From Flavobacteriales bacterium (GTDB lineage Bacteria > Bacteroidota > Bacteroidia > NS11-12g > UBA9320), in contig JACJZV010000001.1 in assembly GCA_020635395.1 (NCBI GenBank), forward strand, positions 620,001 through 684,000: a DNA stretch of 64,000 bases. Direction: 5' to 3'. A program made the position numbers and the translations under genes. Positions 17,306 through 25,335 of the stretch are shown here, one piece after another (the stretch's first letter is position 1; each line of letters starts with the position of its first letter). The notes under the pieces were generated by a model. The model did not search any database, had not been told where the DNA came from, and saw only the letters and a list, made by a program, of their open reading frames with translations.

Positions 17306-18211
17306 TTATTCCCAGTTTTCTTTTTTAATAAATGTGTTCATTGTTGTCTCAATCCATTCATATTCACTCAAATTTTTCAACTTATTTATTAATTTGTCGG
17401 GTATCCCTTTTTGTCCAATGAATGTGCCAGCAATTTGTCCGGCAATGGAGCAATTGGTGTCGGTATCTCCGCCAATTTCAATGAGTTGCAAATACATTTT
17501 TTCGATACCTTTTTCTTTAACTTGGTTTGCCGCCGCAATAGCCAACGGAACAGAGTTTACCACATATCCGTTGTTCCCAATTTGTCCAATTTCTTTAAGA
17601 CTCTTAATGTCTTTGATTTCAATTAATCGGTCTCTTACTCTTGTGTCTGGAATTTGGTCAATTACCAAATCAATCAAATTTGTTTCTCCTGTCCAATGGC
17701 CTTTCAAAATTTCTCTAATTGCAATTATGACACATCTTGCCCCAATGTATGCCTCATCATTGTTGTGCGTGATTTTGCAAATATTTTTGATTTTGGAGTC
17801 GGTAATGTTTTCTTTAAATGCAATTGGGGCAATTCGCATGGCTGCTCCGTTTCCGGCTGCATATTCGCCGCTTCTACCCACATAGCTCCAATGTATGCCA
17901 TGGTTTAATTCTGTTAGAGATTTTAGCGTACTTGCTCCAATTCCGCTAATTTTTCTTTGTTGGTAAAATTTTAAAAACATTTTTGCAATTGACTCCGGAT
18001 TAGCCTCTTCATCCTCAATCATTGCTTCGATTGTTGCCAAAGTTAATTGTGTATCATCGGTTATTTGCCAAATAGGTTCTTCCGTATTCGGCTTTCCAAA
18101 AAGGTATATGGTGTCTTCTTTTTCTTTTACTTTATGTTCAAATCCACTTCCCCATGCATCGCCAATAGCCCCGGCAATAATGCATCCTCTAAATTTTTCA
18201 GCTATAGTCAT
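17306..18211 (-). CDS. ADP-ribosylglycohydrolase family protein (DraG-like)
   Basis: The 301-residue protein belongs to the ADP-ribosylglycohydrolase family, all-helical enzymes that remove ADP-ribose from protein side chains or split ADP-ribosyl metabolites. The di-metal motifs are visible: GAIGDAWGSGFE near the start, ITDDTQLTLATIE around residue 50, and GGDTDTNCSIAGQIAG around residue 245. All Asp pairs that bind Mg2+ appear present. The substrate cannot be told. No ADP-ribosyltransferase gene is seen nearby, so a link to a toxin or to nitrogenase control is not supported. Confidence 0.9.
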   Translation of the reverse strand: MTIAEKFRGCIIAGAIGDAWGSGFEHKVKEKEDTIYLFGKPNTEEPIWQITDDTQLTLATIEAMIEDEEANPESIAKMFLKFYQQRKISGIGASTLKSLTELNHGIHWSYVGRSGEYAAGNGAAMRIAPIAFKENITDSKIKNICKITHNNDEAYIGARCVIIAIREILKGHWTGETNLIDLVIDQIPDTRVRDRLIEIKDIKSLKEIGQIGNNGYVVNSVPLAIAAANQVKEKGIEKMYLQLIEIGGDTDTNCSIAGQIAGTFIGQKGIPDKLINKLKNLSEYEWIETTMNTFIKKENWE

Positions 18212-18390
18212 AAATACACCTTAGGTTCTTTTTTTTTTTTTCTTCCCAAATTGCCCTACCGAACTTGTTCAATTCACAAAAAGCCGGAGACACCATATTT
18301 TGTTTACCCATATCTAAAATACCACAAATTTTATTAGTTCTTGGCTTATGTTTTAATGGGCAACGATTTTTCGTTATAGGAATGAGTTAC

Positions 18391-19003
18391 TTATCCAGCT
18401 TCTTGTCTTCCAAAATACTTTATGTTATTTTTTTCGATTTCAATGTGATAAAGAACGGAGGACTCTGTGCACCAATCTGGTTCAACTAAAAAGGTGTTAT
18501 CTATTATAAGTACGAAATGACAGAATTTGTTGTCGAAATACAACCTTATCATGTCCTTACAAGCTTCGGGGTCTTTGTATCCTTTGGGAGCGATATTGAA
18601 ATGATATTTCATTTCGAAGTAATTATTTTTCTCTAAAGAGTCGATGTTTATATCGTTAAGAAAAAGGTTGAGATAGGTTGGTGTTATATCCACAAAATAT
18701 CTCTTTTTCTTTATCATTATTTGGGTATTGATCGTTTAATACCGAATCAAGTTTGTTGAAAAAATCTTTTTGAAGAATTACGTCTTTAAGTTTTAAGAAA
18801 TCGGTGCATTTGGCTAAACACGTCTCACGTTCAGCCTTTTTGGGTTTACCATTGAATATTTCGAGTGAGTCTTTATACGGAATGCTGTCATTTAACGTAT
18901 CCAATACCATTGATTTCTCATCCAACGGATTTCTTTTGTTGTTGGATTTGATACACCCAACGATGGAGGTTAAAAGCAATAATGTGTAAATTAGATTTTT
19001 CAT
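18391..19003 (-). pseudogene. Lipoprotein gene split by a one-base frameshift
   Basis: Two overlapping frames make sense only together. The upstream frame encodes a lipoprotein start (LLLTSIVGC lipobox) and about 95 residues. The downstream frame encodes about 95 more residues (ITPTYLNLFLNDINIDS to the end). The switch lies at the A5 run in GATAAAGAAAAAGAG; removing one A gives DKEKRYFVDITPTYL in one frame, total about 200 residues. It may be a sequencing error, a slippery phase-variable tract, or a decayed gene. The start overlaps the stop of the next upstream gene (ATGA). No family recognised. Confidence 0.6.
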
Positions 19004-19452
19004 GCCACATACATTGGGAATTCATTATCGAATTCCAATTTATCCGATTTTTCACACTCTAAAATCAACTTTTCTTTAAGATTTGACGAAACGTAAATTC
19101 TATCAAAATAAAGTTGATAAATTCTGAATCCATCGGATTTCACACGTTTAATATTCTTTAAGTTTAGGTGATTTTTATAAATTATCTCAGAATAATTATT
19201 CCAAGTTTCATCTGTGGATTTTCTCCATATTTTTACTTCTTTAATTGAGCTAATTTGGTCTGCAACATATTTGCAAAGAATTTCTGCGATTGAATTATCG
19301 ACTAAATTTCCGCCTTCTAAAATAGGCTTAAATATTCCGAATTCTGATACCCTGTACATATCATCGCTAATCTTGTCAAGATGCACTTCTTTCCCAAATT
19401 TGTTCGGGTCGCATTGATTCTCGAGAGCAAATAAATTTAACAAACCATTCAT
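19000..19452 (-). CDS. Hypothetical protein, possibly immunity-like
   Basis: I do not recognise this 150-residue soluble protein with certainty. Its C-terminal end (RIYQLYFDRIYVSSNLKEK, then a short acidic stretch) faintly recalls the VSxxL..L end of DUF1629/Imm-type immunity proteins, which is weak evidence. It has no signal peptide. Its stop overlaps the start of the frameshifted lipoprotein by four bases, so the two form a translationally coupled pair. No adjacent toxin gene is visible, so an immunity role stays speculative. Confidence 0.55.
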   Translation of the reverse strand: MNGLLNLFALENQCDPNKFGKEVHLDKISDDMYRVSEFGIFKPILEGGNLVDNSIAEILCKYVADQISSIKEVKIWRKSTDETWNNYSEIIYKNHLNLKNIKRVKSDGFRIYQLYFDRIYVSSNLKEKLILECEKSDKLEFDNEFPMYVA

Positions 19453-19537
19453 CAGGAAAAAAAATGTTTCTTACGGAAATATACTACCACTCGGTGTGGA
19501 TATAATTTTGCTATCAACGGCATCAACAAGATTCTTT

Positions 19538-19882
19538 CTACTTCGTCCACACGGTTCTAACGAAAGTTGCCGAAGAAAAATCAACCCCGTTAATTTTTGA
19601 ATTTCCGACAAAACCACCCAATAATCCCAAAACGTTGGCATCGGAATCCAAAACCTCCGTACTCATGTCTGCCCCGCAGGTTCCCGGATTTAGAGTGTAA
19701 ACGGCACTCCCCTGAAATGAAAACTCTTCGGCTTTTGCATCATTGCAATCCGTTGATTTACTGAAAATTTTGATTCTTTCTTCCACACTTTTTGGGGTGC
19801 CTTTTTCAACCTCTACTTTGTTGCAGCCCATAAAGGTTTGGGCAATGAATAATGCAATGCAAATGATAGCCAGTTTTTTCAT
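19538..19882 (-). CDS. Small lipoprotein of unknown function
   Basis: The 114-residue protein has a signal peptide with a good lipobox (TFMGC) followed by a compact domain with three further cysteines (CND, GTCGADM). The pattern GTPKSVEERIKIF and VYTLNPGTCGADMSTEV recalls small single-domain Bacteroidota lipoproteins (possibly DUF6970, from memory). Two cysteines may form a disulfide in the periplasm. It stands alone on the minus strand with no obvious partner. Confidence 0.7.
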   Translation of the reverse strand: MKKLAIICIALFIAQTFMGCNKVEVEKGTPKSVEERIKIFSKSTDCNDAKAEEFSFQGSAVYTLNPGTCGADMSTEVLDSDANVLGLLGGFVGNSKINGVDFSSATFVRTVWTK

Positions 19883-19970
19883 ATTTAATCTAATTACGCT
19901 TTTTTTGTGTTTTTGCTTTGATGCTTTCCAAAGGTATTATTTATTCTGAATAATTAGATGTAAAAACGAA

Positions 19971-20561
19971 CTAATGCCTTTGGTAAAGGGCATTTTTTAT
20001 TTTTTTTACTCCGAAATGATACAAACAAACGACTGCCAAAAAGACTAAAATTTTTCCTAAAAGTCCGACAATTGGATATTTCATATCCATTCCGAATTCG
20101 TTGTTAGAAGCCCAACTACTTGGCAAATAATCTCTGTGCAATGTGGTAACAATAAGGGTAAATCGCTCGATGGTAACCACAAAAAGCAGACTTATAATTA
20201 TTCGAGGTATGAGATGTTTACGTATGAACCGAATTCGATAGGCTTGAGTAAGCAAGAACCAAAACATTGGTTGAATCCACAATGCAAAGGCATATTTACC
20301 CGTAAATCGTTCATAATATTCGGCTTTTATAGTTTCGTCTTCCAACCCAAAATAGAAAGCCAAAGCACCAATAAACCAAAATGCCAGCCAGACAAAACCT
20401 AAAAAGATGATTAATTGAACCGCACTTTTATCCAATTCTTCTATGGTTTTTTTGTCTTTCAGAAATGCTTTCAATACGAAATATAGTATTGAATAAAAAC
20501 CGAATCCGACAAAAATGTCAAGCCTAATAAAGTTGGTGGTAAAATTTAATATCTCTTTCAA
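19971..20561 (-). CDS. Membrane protein resembling the C-terminal half of ActC/ActF (NrfD family)
   Basis: The 196-residue protein has five or six membrane helices. The segment ERFTLIVTTLHRDYLPSSW and the preceding WIQPMFWFLLTQAYRIR strongly recall the C-terminal half of ActC/ActF, the NrfD-type quinol-binding subunits of alternative complex III, which have about twice this length. No act genes for cytochromes or iron-sulfur subunits lie next to it. It may be a stand-alone relative with a different role. The similarity is from memory of the motif, not from alignment. Confidence 0.55.
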   Translation of the reverse strand: MKEILNFTTNFIRLDIFVGFGFYSILYFVLKAFLKDKKTIEELDKSAVQLIIFLGFVWLAFWFIGALAFYFGLEDETIKAEYYERFTGKYAFALWIQPMFWFLLTQAYRIRFIRKHLIPRIIISLLFVVTIERFTLIVTTLHRDYLPSSWASNNEFGMDMKYPIVGLLGKILVFLAVVCLYHFGVKKIKNALYQRH

Positions 20562-20718
20562 ATTTACTTTTTAAGAATTATTTTTTGTACGTTCCGAGTA
20601 GGACGTTAAAAGCACTTCCAATCGATAAAAATACAAATTTTTTTTGAACTTCTGTAGCTGAAAAGTTAAACTTCAACCCCCCACTTTCATATAAATACCT
20701 CGTGTGCGGCAGTGCATT

Positions 20719-21093
20719 TTAATTTCTTTTACTATCTTTCATTTCTTGTGTTGTATTGTTTTGTCTTATTTCAACACTTGTATTTTGCCCTTGCAAAATC
20801 GGGCAGTCTTTTGCCAGAATGGTGGCATCTTCCATGTTGTTTGCACAAACCACAATATATCCTGCTAATGACTGTTCGTTGGCAACATAAATTCCATCGC
20901 TTATGCTGTTGTCTGATTTTAACACTTTGCCAGTGTGAGGTAAAAATGAATTTCCACCGTTTGCTAATTTTCCTTGGTTTGAAATGTTGTCAATCCATTT
21001 CATCCAATTGTCCATGTAGGCTTTTATTTGTTCACGTGTTGGCTGGATTCCACTTGTCAAATTCATTCTAAAGATTAATGTAAATTCTTGCAT
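20719..21093 (-). CDS. YCII-related (DGPF-type) domain protein
   Basis: This 124-residue protein has the small alpha/beta YCII-like fold: EFTLIFRMN at the start, a helix with MDNWMKWIDNI, the GKLANGGNSFLP stretch and VVCANNMEDATILAKDCPIL near the end. The function of such stand-alone domains is mostly unknown. The Crp-like regulator gene lies 72 bases upstream on the same strand, so the regulator may control it or be cotranscribed with it. An Asn/Gln/Lys-rich tail of about 20 residues follows the domain. Confidence 0.85.
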   Translation of the reverse strand: MQEFTLIFRMNLTSGIQPTREQIKAYMDNWMKWIDNISNQGKLANGGNSFLPHTGKVLKSDNSISDGIYVANEQSLAGYIVVCANNMEDATILAKDCPILQGQNTSVEIRQNNTTQEMKDSKRN

Positions 21094-21165
21094 TTTTTTA
21101 ATTTTTAATGATGGGCAAAAATGAAACTACTTTTTGTGGGAAACATTGATATAGGTCAAAATCGG

Positions 21166-21732
21166 TTATTTCGATTTTAGCCTGCTCAAAGTCTCGGGCT
21201 GTATGTCGAGAAATGAGGCAAGTGCTTTGTTAGAAAGTTTTTGAATAAGAATTGGGTTGTTTTTCAGCAGTTCATCATATCTCTGTTTTGCGGTGAGAGT
21301 TACCAAATTTTCAATCCGTTTATTTTGGAAAGCATAAGCCATTTCAAGTATTTTTTGATAAAATATTTTCCAATTGTCAAACTGCTGATTTAGTTTAAAA
21401 AAGTCGGAATGAGAAATTGCCAACAGCTCGGTATCTTCCTGAGCGTCTATACATTCGGTACTCGGTTTTTGAGTGGCAAAGCTTGTTAATGCTGTTCCAA
21501 TAGTAAAGTCGGTCATAACATAACGTGTTTTTTCTTCGCCAGCTTTGTCCATAAAATAGGTTCTTATGCAACCCTTGTCAACATAATAGAATTCCTTGCA
21601 AACGTCACTATCGTGCAATAGAAAACTGTTTTTTTTCACACTTTTGGGTTTGAAATAAGTACAAATTGTATCAAGTTCCTCATCTTTAAATTTGACAATA
21701 TGAAGTAGTAATTTTTGTAGATTGTCATTCAT
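21166..21732 (-). CDS. Crp/Fnr-family transcriptional regulator
   Basis: The 188-residue protein has an N-terminal cyclic-nucleotide-binding-type beta-roll (about 20-115) and a short C-terminal helix-turn-helix ending LSNKALASFLDIQPETLSRL, a form common in Bacteroidota. The cAMP-binding Arg/Ser pattern of E. coli Crp is not visible, so the ligand is unknown. I start it at MNDNLQ; a Met six codons upstream is possible. It lies just past the left end of the cassette array and precedes the YCII-like gene. Confidence 0.88.
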   Translation of the reverse strand: MNDNLQKLLLHIVKFKDEELDTICTYFKPKSVKKNSFLLHDSDVCKEFYYVDKGCIRTYFMDKAGEEKTRYVMTDFTIGTALTSFATQKPSTECIDAQEDTELLAISHSDFFKLNQQFDNWKIFYQKILEMAYAFQNKRIENLVTLTAKQRYDELLKNNPILIQKLSNKALASFLDIQPETLSRLKSK

Positions 21733-21774
21733 AATAATACGTTCTGACATAGGTTAGGCATTTGTAAATACACA

Positions 21775-21903
21775 GTGCGTGCCGCAAAAGACAAACGCTC
21801 TCCAAATTTAGCTGAACGGAGCGTGATAACCAATAATGATGTTGGATTCGTTGATGAGGCACTATCCTCGTTTATTGGGAGAGCCGCCAACTCGATTGGC
21901 TGC
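21775..21903. repeat. ~130 bp structured dispersed repeat, copy 1
   Basis: First of three related copies (others at 23151 and 25199), here the most divergent. It contains a hairpin CGCTC...GAGCG in the place where the other copies have CACTCT...AGAGTG, so the pairing is kept although bases change. A second weak hairpin (GAGG...CCTC) follows. It lies between the crp start and the TPR gene stop. Confidence 0.8.
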
Positions 21904-21919
21904 TGTGCTTTTTTGTCAT

Positions 21920-22983
21920 TTATTTTATTGTCCAAGTATAATTGCTTGACCAATCATAAAAATTGTCAATGTCTTTTTTATGTTCTTTCAACCATTTGTC
22001 AACGTCTTGATAATCAGAAGTTGCAAATGCAATGTAAGCAAATGTTTCTATTAAATTTTTGTCTTTCATTTCTACGAAATATGGAACATAATATTCCCAA
22101 TAAAAACCATAATTTTTGTCTTGCATTTCTTTTAAAGAAGAACAAACAGTTTCAAATTTTCTAATGAATTGTTCAATCTCTGTTTTCTTTTTATTTTTCT
22201 TGTCGTAGTCCAACGCAGCGTCCATTGATAAAATTAAGTCCGTGATATTAAAATTATTTTCTTTGGCTTTTCCGTCTGCGGTTGTGTCGCAAAGCATAGA
22301 TGGATTTATGTTGATGTTAATAGAATTTTCACCTGTCTTTTCAACATTTGCTTTAGTTATGCCTTGCAATAGTCCCAAATTTTCATTTGCTCGTTTAGTT
22401 TGTGGTTCTATAATTAAAAATCTGCTGAACGCTAAAAGTGCTGGAATTCTTTTGTCTGTTGCATAGAGTAATCTACCCAATGCACTTTGAGAACTTGCGT
22501 GATTTGGATTTAGAGATGCAGATTTTTGAAAGCAAATAATTGCTTCGTCATATTTTTTAATGCTTGATAGTGTTATGCCTTTGTTGAAATACAACTGATA
22601 GTAATCTGGAAATAGTTTTATGCCTTCGTCATATATTTCAAGTGATTTGTCTGTTTTTTTTAATCCGTCATAAGCGTTTCCGTATGTTACATAAACACTT
22701 TTTAGAGCTTTTTCGCCTTGATGTTTTTCTATCGCTGTTTGGCAATTTTCAATAGCTTCATCGTATTTCTGTAACGATAACAACGACATTGCTTTTTCAG
22801 CCAATGCTAGTAAATTGTCTTTATCAAGTTGCAATGCTTTGTCATATTTATTGCACCTTCGTAGTCGCCTTTGTCGTGGTAGGCAATACCTTCGTCAACA
22901 AGTTTTTCAGCATCTTCTTTTTGCTGTCCGAATAAGGTGTTACAAAGCAAAGAGAACACCAATAATAAAATTGTCTTTTTCAT
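21920..22983 (-). pseudogene. TPR-repeat cassette gene with a one-base frameshift
   Basis: The intact reading would give about 353 residues: a signal peptide (MKKTILLLVFSLLCNTLFGQ), then TPR repeats (YDEAIENCQTAIEKH, SLEIYDEGIKLFPDYYQLYF, YDEAIICFQKSASLNPNH) and a C-terminal domain ending in DNFYDWSSNYTWTIK. One base is missing near 22851: the frame reads GAI-N-M instead of the expected GAI-x-KYDKALQLDKD that continues in the next frame. Cassette edges match: GTTAGCTGCTATG upstream versus ATTGGCTGCTGTG (inverted) downstream. It may be a sequencing error or real decay. Confidence 0.7.
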
Positions 22984-23027
22984 ATTTCTTATTTCTTATT
23001 TTGTTGTTGTTTCGACTTAACATAGCA

Positions 23028-23150
23028 GCTAACGGTCGCATGTATTAAACGTTGGGGATTGCGGGCTTCGTCCCTGTCTGCCGTAACAAAAGCTGATGCG
23101 GAGCAGAACGCTTGATTTAACCACTTAAACCCCAATGTTTTATACATGAT
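23028..23150 (-). repeat. attC-like cassette recombination site, upstream of the TPR gene
   Basis: An imperfect inverted repeat with 19-bp arms (CATGTATTAAACGTTGGGG at 23039 and its mirror at 23130-23148, 17 of 19 paired) around a 72-base centre. On the minus strand it ends with CCGTTAGC just before the TPR gene. A copy of the ~130 bp repeat adjoins it and seems to separate the left core from the arms. Confidence 0.7.
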
Positions 23151-23276
23151 GTGTGTGCCGCAAATGGCAAACACTCTTCAAAAATAGCTGAAAGGAGAGT
23201 GATAACCAATAGTGATGTTGGATTAGTTGATGAGGTGTACTCCTCATTTATTGGGAGAGCCGCCTACTCGATTAGC
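23151..23276. repeat. ~130 bp structured dispersed repeat, copy 2
   Basis: Very similar to copy 3. On the plus strand it runs from GTGTGTGCCGCAAATGGC to GGGAGAGCCGCCTACTCGAT. It has a CACTCT...AGAGTG hairpin and an ATGAGG...CCTCAT hairpin. It begins directly after the arm of the neighbouring attC-like site and ends at the core-like bases following the stop of the next cassette gene. Confidence 0.85.
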
Positions 23277-23290
23277 GGTTAGGTCTTCTT

Positions 23291-23818
23291 TCATATGTCT
23301 ATTATCAGTATTGCCCAAAATTTGTTTTCATTTTCGTTGGTTGTAATAATATTTTCTCCGTCACGCAATTTATAAAAACTTAGTCTGTCGCTGATATAAT
23401 GTCCATCATCATCTTGGTCAAGATTGTTTTGTTTGGCCCAAAGTTGTCCGAGTTCAGGTGTCTGGAATGAATACCAAAACCGAATGCCTTTAATTTCTTC
23501 GTTTTGAAATTTGTCTGCAAGTAAAGTCAAAGTTTTTACACCAAGCATAAAGGCTTTTTTGTTGTCAGCCGGTTCTACATAACAGTCCACATGAAAATGA
23601 TTTTCGCTGTCTTCAATTATGGATTGATTTTCCCAGTCCTGTGTAGCTTTGTAAAGTCTGTCAAATAATTTTAAAGTAACACCAAGGTCGGTTATTAAAA
23701 TTTGGTCGGCAAGAATTTCTTGAACTTTTGTGGGTAAGTCCACCGAAAATGAAAAGTCGTCTGGCAGATTATATTCTGTCAAAAGTTGCTTAAATATTTG
23801 GTTGTATGATGTCGTCAT
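23291..23818 (-). CDS. Hypothetical cassette protein
   Basis: I do not recognise this 175-residue soluble protein. It has no signal or membrane segment, is acidic, and holds aromatic patches (IKGIRFWYSFQTPELGQLW). I start it at MTTSYNQIF; the longer frame would read through the cassette core bases and 13 extra codons of non-coding look. Cassette edges match well: GTTAGCGGTAAGC before the gene, ATTAGCGGTTAGG (inverted sense) after it. It is followed by repeat copy 2. Confidence 0.65.
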   Translation of the reverse strand: MTTSYNQIFKQLLTEYNLPDDFSFSVDLPTKVQEILADQILITDLGVTLKLFDRLYKATQDWENQSIIEDSENHFHVDCYVEPADNKKAFMLGVKTLTLLADKFQNEEIKGIRFWYSFQTPELGQLWAKQNNLDQDDDGHYISDRLSFYKLRDGENIITTNENENKFWAILIIDI

Positions 23819-23820
23819 AG

Positions 23821-23835
23821 GCTTACCGCTAACGG
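23821..23835 (-). repeat. Bare cassette core without inverted-repeat arms
   Basis: CCGTTAGCGGTAAGC (minus strand) is the only spacer element between two cassette genes here. It has the GTTAG core and a short ACCGCTAACGGT palindrome, but no long arms. The upstream cassette therefore seems to have lost its attC-like site, fusing two units. Confidence 0.55.
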
Positions 23836-23843
23836 TAGTATTT

Positions 23844-24605
23844 TTAGTAATCATCATATTCTTTCAATGGCTTATATGTTTTGAAACGAATGTAGTTAGC
23901 TTTGTTTGTTGTGTCTTCAAATATTATTTTCTCTTTTCCATTCTTGTCAAACTCTCGAACTGTGATACCATCCATTGCCTCAACACTTGCGAATTCTCTT
24001 AAACTGTCACCATTAATTCTAAGAAAAACTGTCGAGCTACCGCCATAGACTAAAAATGCGTCAATGCAGTCAAGTTGTTTGTTGTAAAGCATATTTGGAT
24101 AGTTCTGTGAATTAACCATTGATATTAATTCTTGGTTTTGTTGGTCAAATATAAAAAGTCGCCTTATCTCATTTGCACCTCTGGCAGCAGTCCCTGAAAT
24201 AAAAGTAATGTCATTAAATCCGTCGTTGTTAAAATCTGAAATGTTGGCTTCAAATCCCATAAGAGAAGTAGTTTCATAGGAATAATTATTTTGTATCATC
24301 CATGTTTCTGGGTCTTTAATGGTATTTCTTCCCTTGATGTAGAATTTAACTATTACATAAATGTCATCGTAAACTCTATGTCTTATCAACTGCACTTTGC
24401 ATTTCCCTTTTTCGCCAATATTTAAACTATCAATAAACGTATCTATAATTTCTGTTTTGCTTATGCCTGTATTTTGACTGTCAACTGAAGCAATTTTATT
24501 TTCTACAATTTCTGCTGTATCAGCCTTACCAATATGTTCTTTAGGCTCTTGATTCGAGTTACAAGAGAGTAGAATTGTCAATATTAATAGTGTAAAGAAT
24601 TTCAT
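23844..24605 (-). CDS. Lipoprotein with an FG-GAP/VCBS-like motif (cassette gene)
   Basis: The 253-residue lipoprotein has a lipobox (TILLSC) and one calcium-binding-like segment, DFNNDGFNDITFISG, typical of FG-GAP/VCBS propeller blades, but not the full set of seven. The rest is unassigned. The long open frame upstream of the chosen ATG is rejected, because it would translate the attC-like arm. The cassette start reads GTTGGCACTAATTTT; no matching copy follows the stop, so this unit seems to have lost its 3' site. Confidence 0.65.
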   Translation of the reverse strand: MKFFTLLILTILLSCNSNQEPKEHIGKADTAEIVENKIASVDSQNTGISKTEIIDTFIDSLNIGEKGKCKVQLIRHRVYDDIYVIVKFYIKGRNTIKDPETWMIQNNYSYETTSLMGFEANISDFNNDGFNDITFISGTAARGANEIRRLFIFDQQNQELISMVNSQNYPNMLYNKQLDCIDAFLVYGGSSTVFLRINGDSLREFASVEAMDGITVREFDKNGKEKIIFEDTTNKANYIRFKTYKPLKEYDDY

Positions 24606-24628
24606 CGTGAGGTGTCCTGTAAAATTAG

Positions 24629-24708
24629 TGCCAACGTTCCGCAAATAGGCACAGCCGCCTAACAAATATAGTGCATTTGGCGGGTGGGTTTATTTGCTGT
24701 TATGGTTA
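24629..24708 (-). repeat. attC-like cassette recombination site (lipoprotein / 117-aa gene)
   Basis: Arms GCAAATAGGCACAGCCGCC (24641-24659) and GGCGGGTGGGTTTATTTGC (24679-24697) pair at 15 of 19 positions around a short centre of 19 bases. Minus-strand outer cores are CATAACAG at one end and CGTTGGCA at the other. It is compact, about 80 bp, close to typical attC size. Confidence 0.75.
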
Positions 24709-24709
24709 T

Positions 24710-25063
24710 TCATTTCTTTAATGCTTCAATCAGCACATCAACCTTATTACTGATATAGTTTTTTCGATTGATCAACTTTGTTCTTTTTAACGGCACAAGC
24801 AAAACTTGGGTTGCGTTCAAGTAATTGAGATTATCTGTGCGTTGAAATTCTCCCAAATCAAACCAATCCTCTTTACCATCCCATATCAATTGTATGCAAT
24901 GGTTATTCTGAGTGTTCGTCCACTGGTAAATTCTGGTTTCAATGCCATCTGTATTGTGGATGTCAGTCACAAGTTTGTAACCCTTATTATACAGTGCCAA
25001 GCCTAATTTCTGTTTTGCTTGTTCCTGTGCGTGTTCAATATTTTCTCGAATGTAATTGAGCAT
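24710..25063 (-). CDS. Hypothetical cassette protein
   Basis: This 117-residue protein is not recognised. It has an N-terminal amphipathic helix rich in Gln/Glu/Lys (HAQEQAKQKLGLALYNKGYK) and a likely beta-sheet part with conserved-looking Trp residues (IYQWTNTQNNHCIQLIWDG). No signal peptide or membrane helix is seen. The cassette edges match: CGTTATGATT before the gene and TGTTATGGTT (inverted sense) after it, 8 of 10 positions. Single small genes of unknown function are typical cassette content. Confidence 0.7.
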   Translation of the reverse strand: MLNYIRENIEHAQEQAKQKLGLALYNKGYKLVTDIHNTDGIETRIYQWTNTQNNHCIQLIWDGKEDWFDLGEFQRTDNLNYLNATQVLLVPLKRTKLINRKNYISNKVDVLIEALKK

Positions 25064-25073
25064 TATTTTAATT

Positions 25074-25198
25074 AATCATAACGGTAAGTATATGCAAAGT
25101 AGGCGATTGTGGGCTTCAAACCTATCAAACCGTTGAGAAGTTGAAGCGGGCTACAGCCATTGAATTTACTATTATTTCGCCTATTTTGTATATACATT
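25074..25198 (-). repeat. attC-like cassette recombination site, upstream of the 117-aa gene
   Basis: Arms GTATATGCAAAGTAGGCGA (25088-25106) and TCGCCTATTTTGTATATAC (25177-25195) pair at 17 of 19 positions. The minus-strand 3' core reads CCGTTATGATT. Repeat copy 3 adjoins the far arm, just as copy 2 adjoins the site at 23028. Confidence 0.75.
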
Positions 25199-25327
25199 GT
25201 GTGTGCCGCAAATGGCGAACACTCTTCAAAAATAGCTGAAAGGAGAGTGATAACCAATAATGATGTTGGATTAGTTGATGCGGTACACTCTCCTCATTTA
25301 TGGGGAGAGCCGCCTACTAGATTAGTG
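25199..25327. repeat. ~130 bp structured dispersed repeat, copy 3
   Basis: Shares long identical blocks with copy 2 (for example GTGATAACCAATA and TGATGTTGGATTAGTTGATG). The first hairpin (CACTCT...AGAGTG) is kept. The second hairpin is broken, but CTCTCC...GGAGAG offers another pairing. It lies between the DUF1877 gene stop and the arms of the adjacent attC-like site. Confidence 0.85.
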
Positions 25328-25335
25328 GCTGTGCT

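Noticed and set aside
17334..17885. 183-codon frame on the plus strand within the ADP-ribosylglycohydrolase gene
   Set aside because: It is antisense to the family motifs of the hydrolase and looks like a low-complexity shadow.
19000..19452. Toxin-immunity locus
   Set aside because: Only a faint immunity-like C-terminus is seen, and no toxin gene lies next to it.
24606..24665. N-terminal extension of the cassette lipoprotein
   Set aside because: It would translate the attC-like arm, and the lipoprotein signal begins at the later Met.
21775..25327. CRISPR array suggested by three similar ~130 bp repeats
   Set aside because: The repeats are far too long, spaced 1.3-2 kb apart with genes between, and no cas genes are present.
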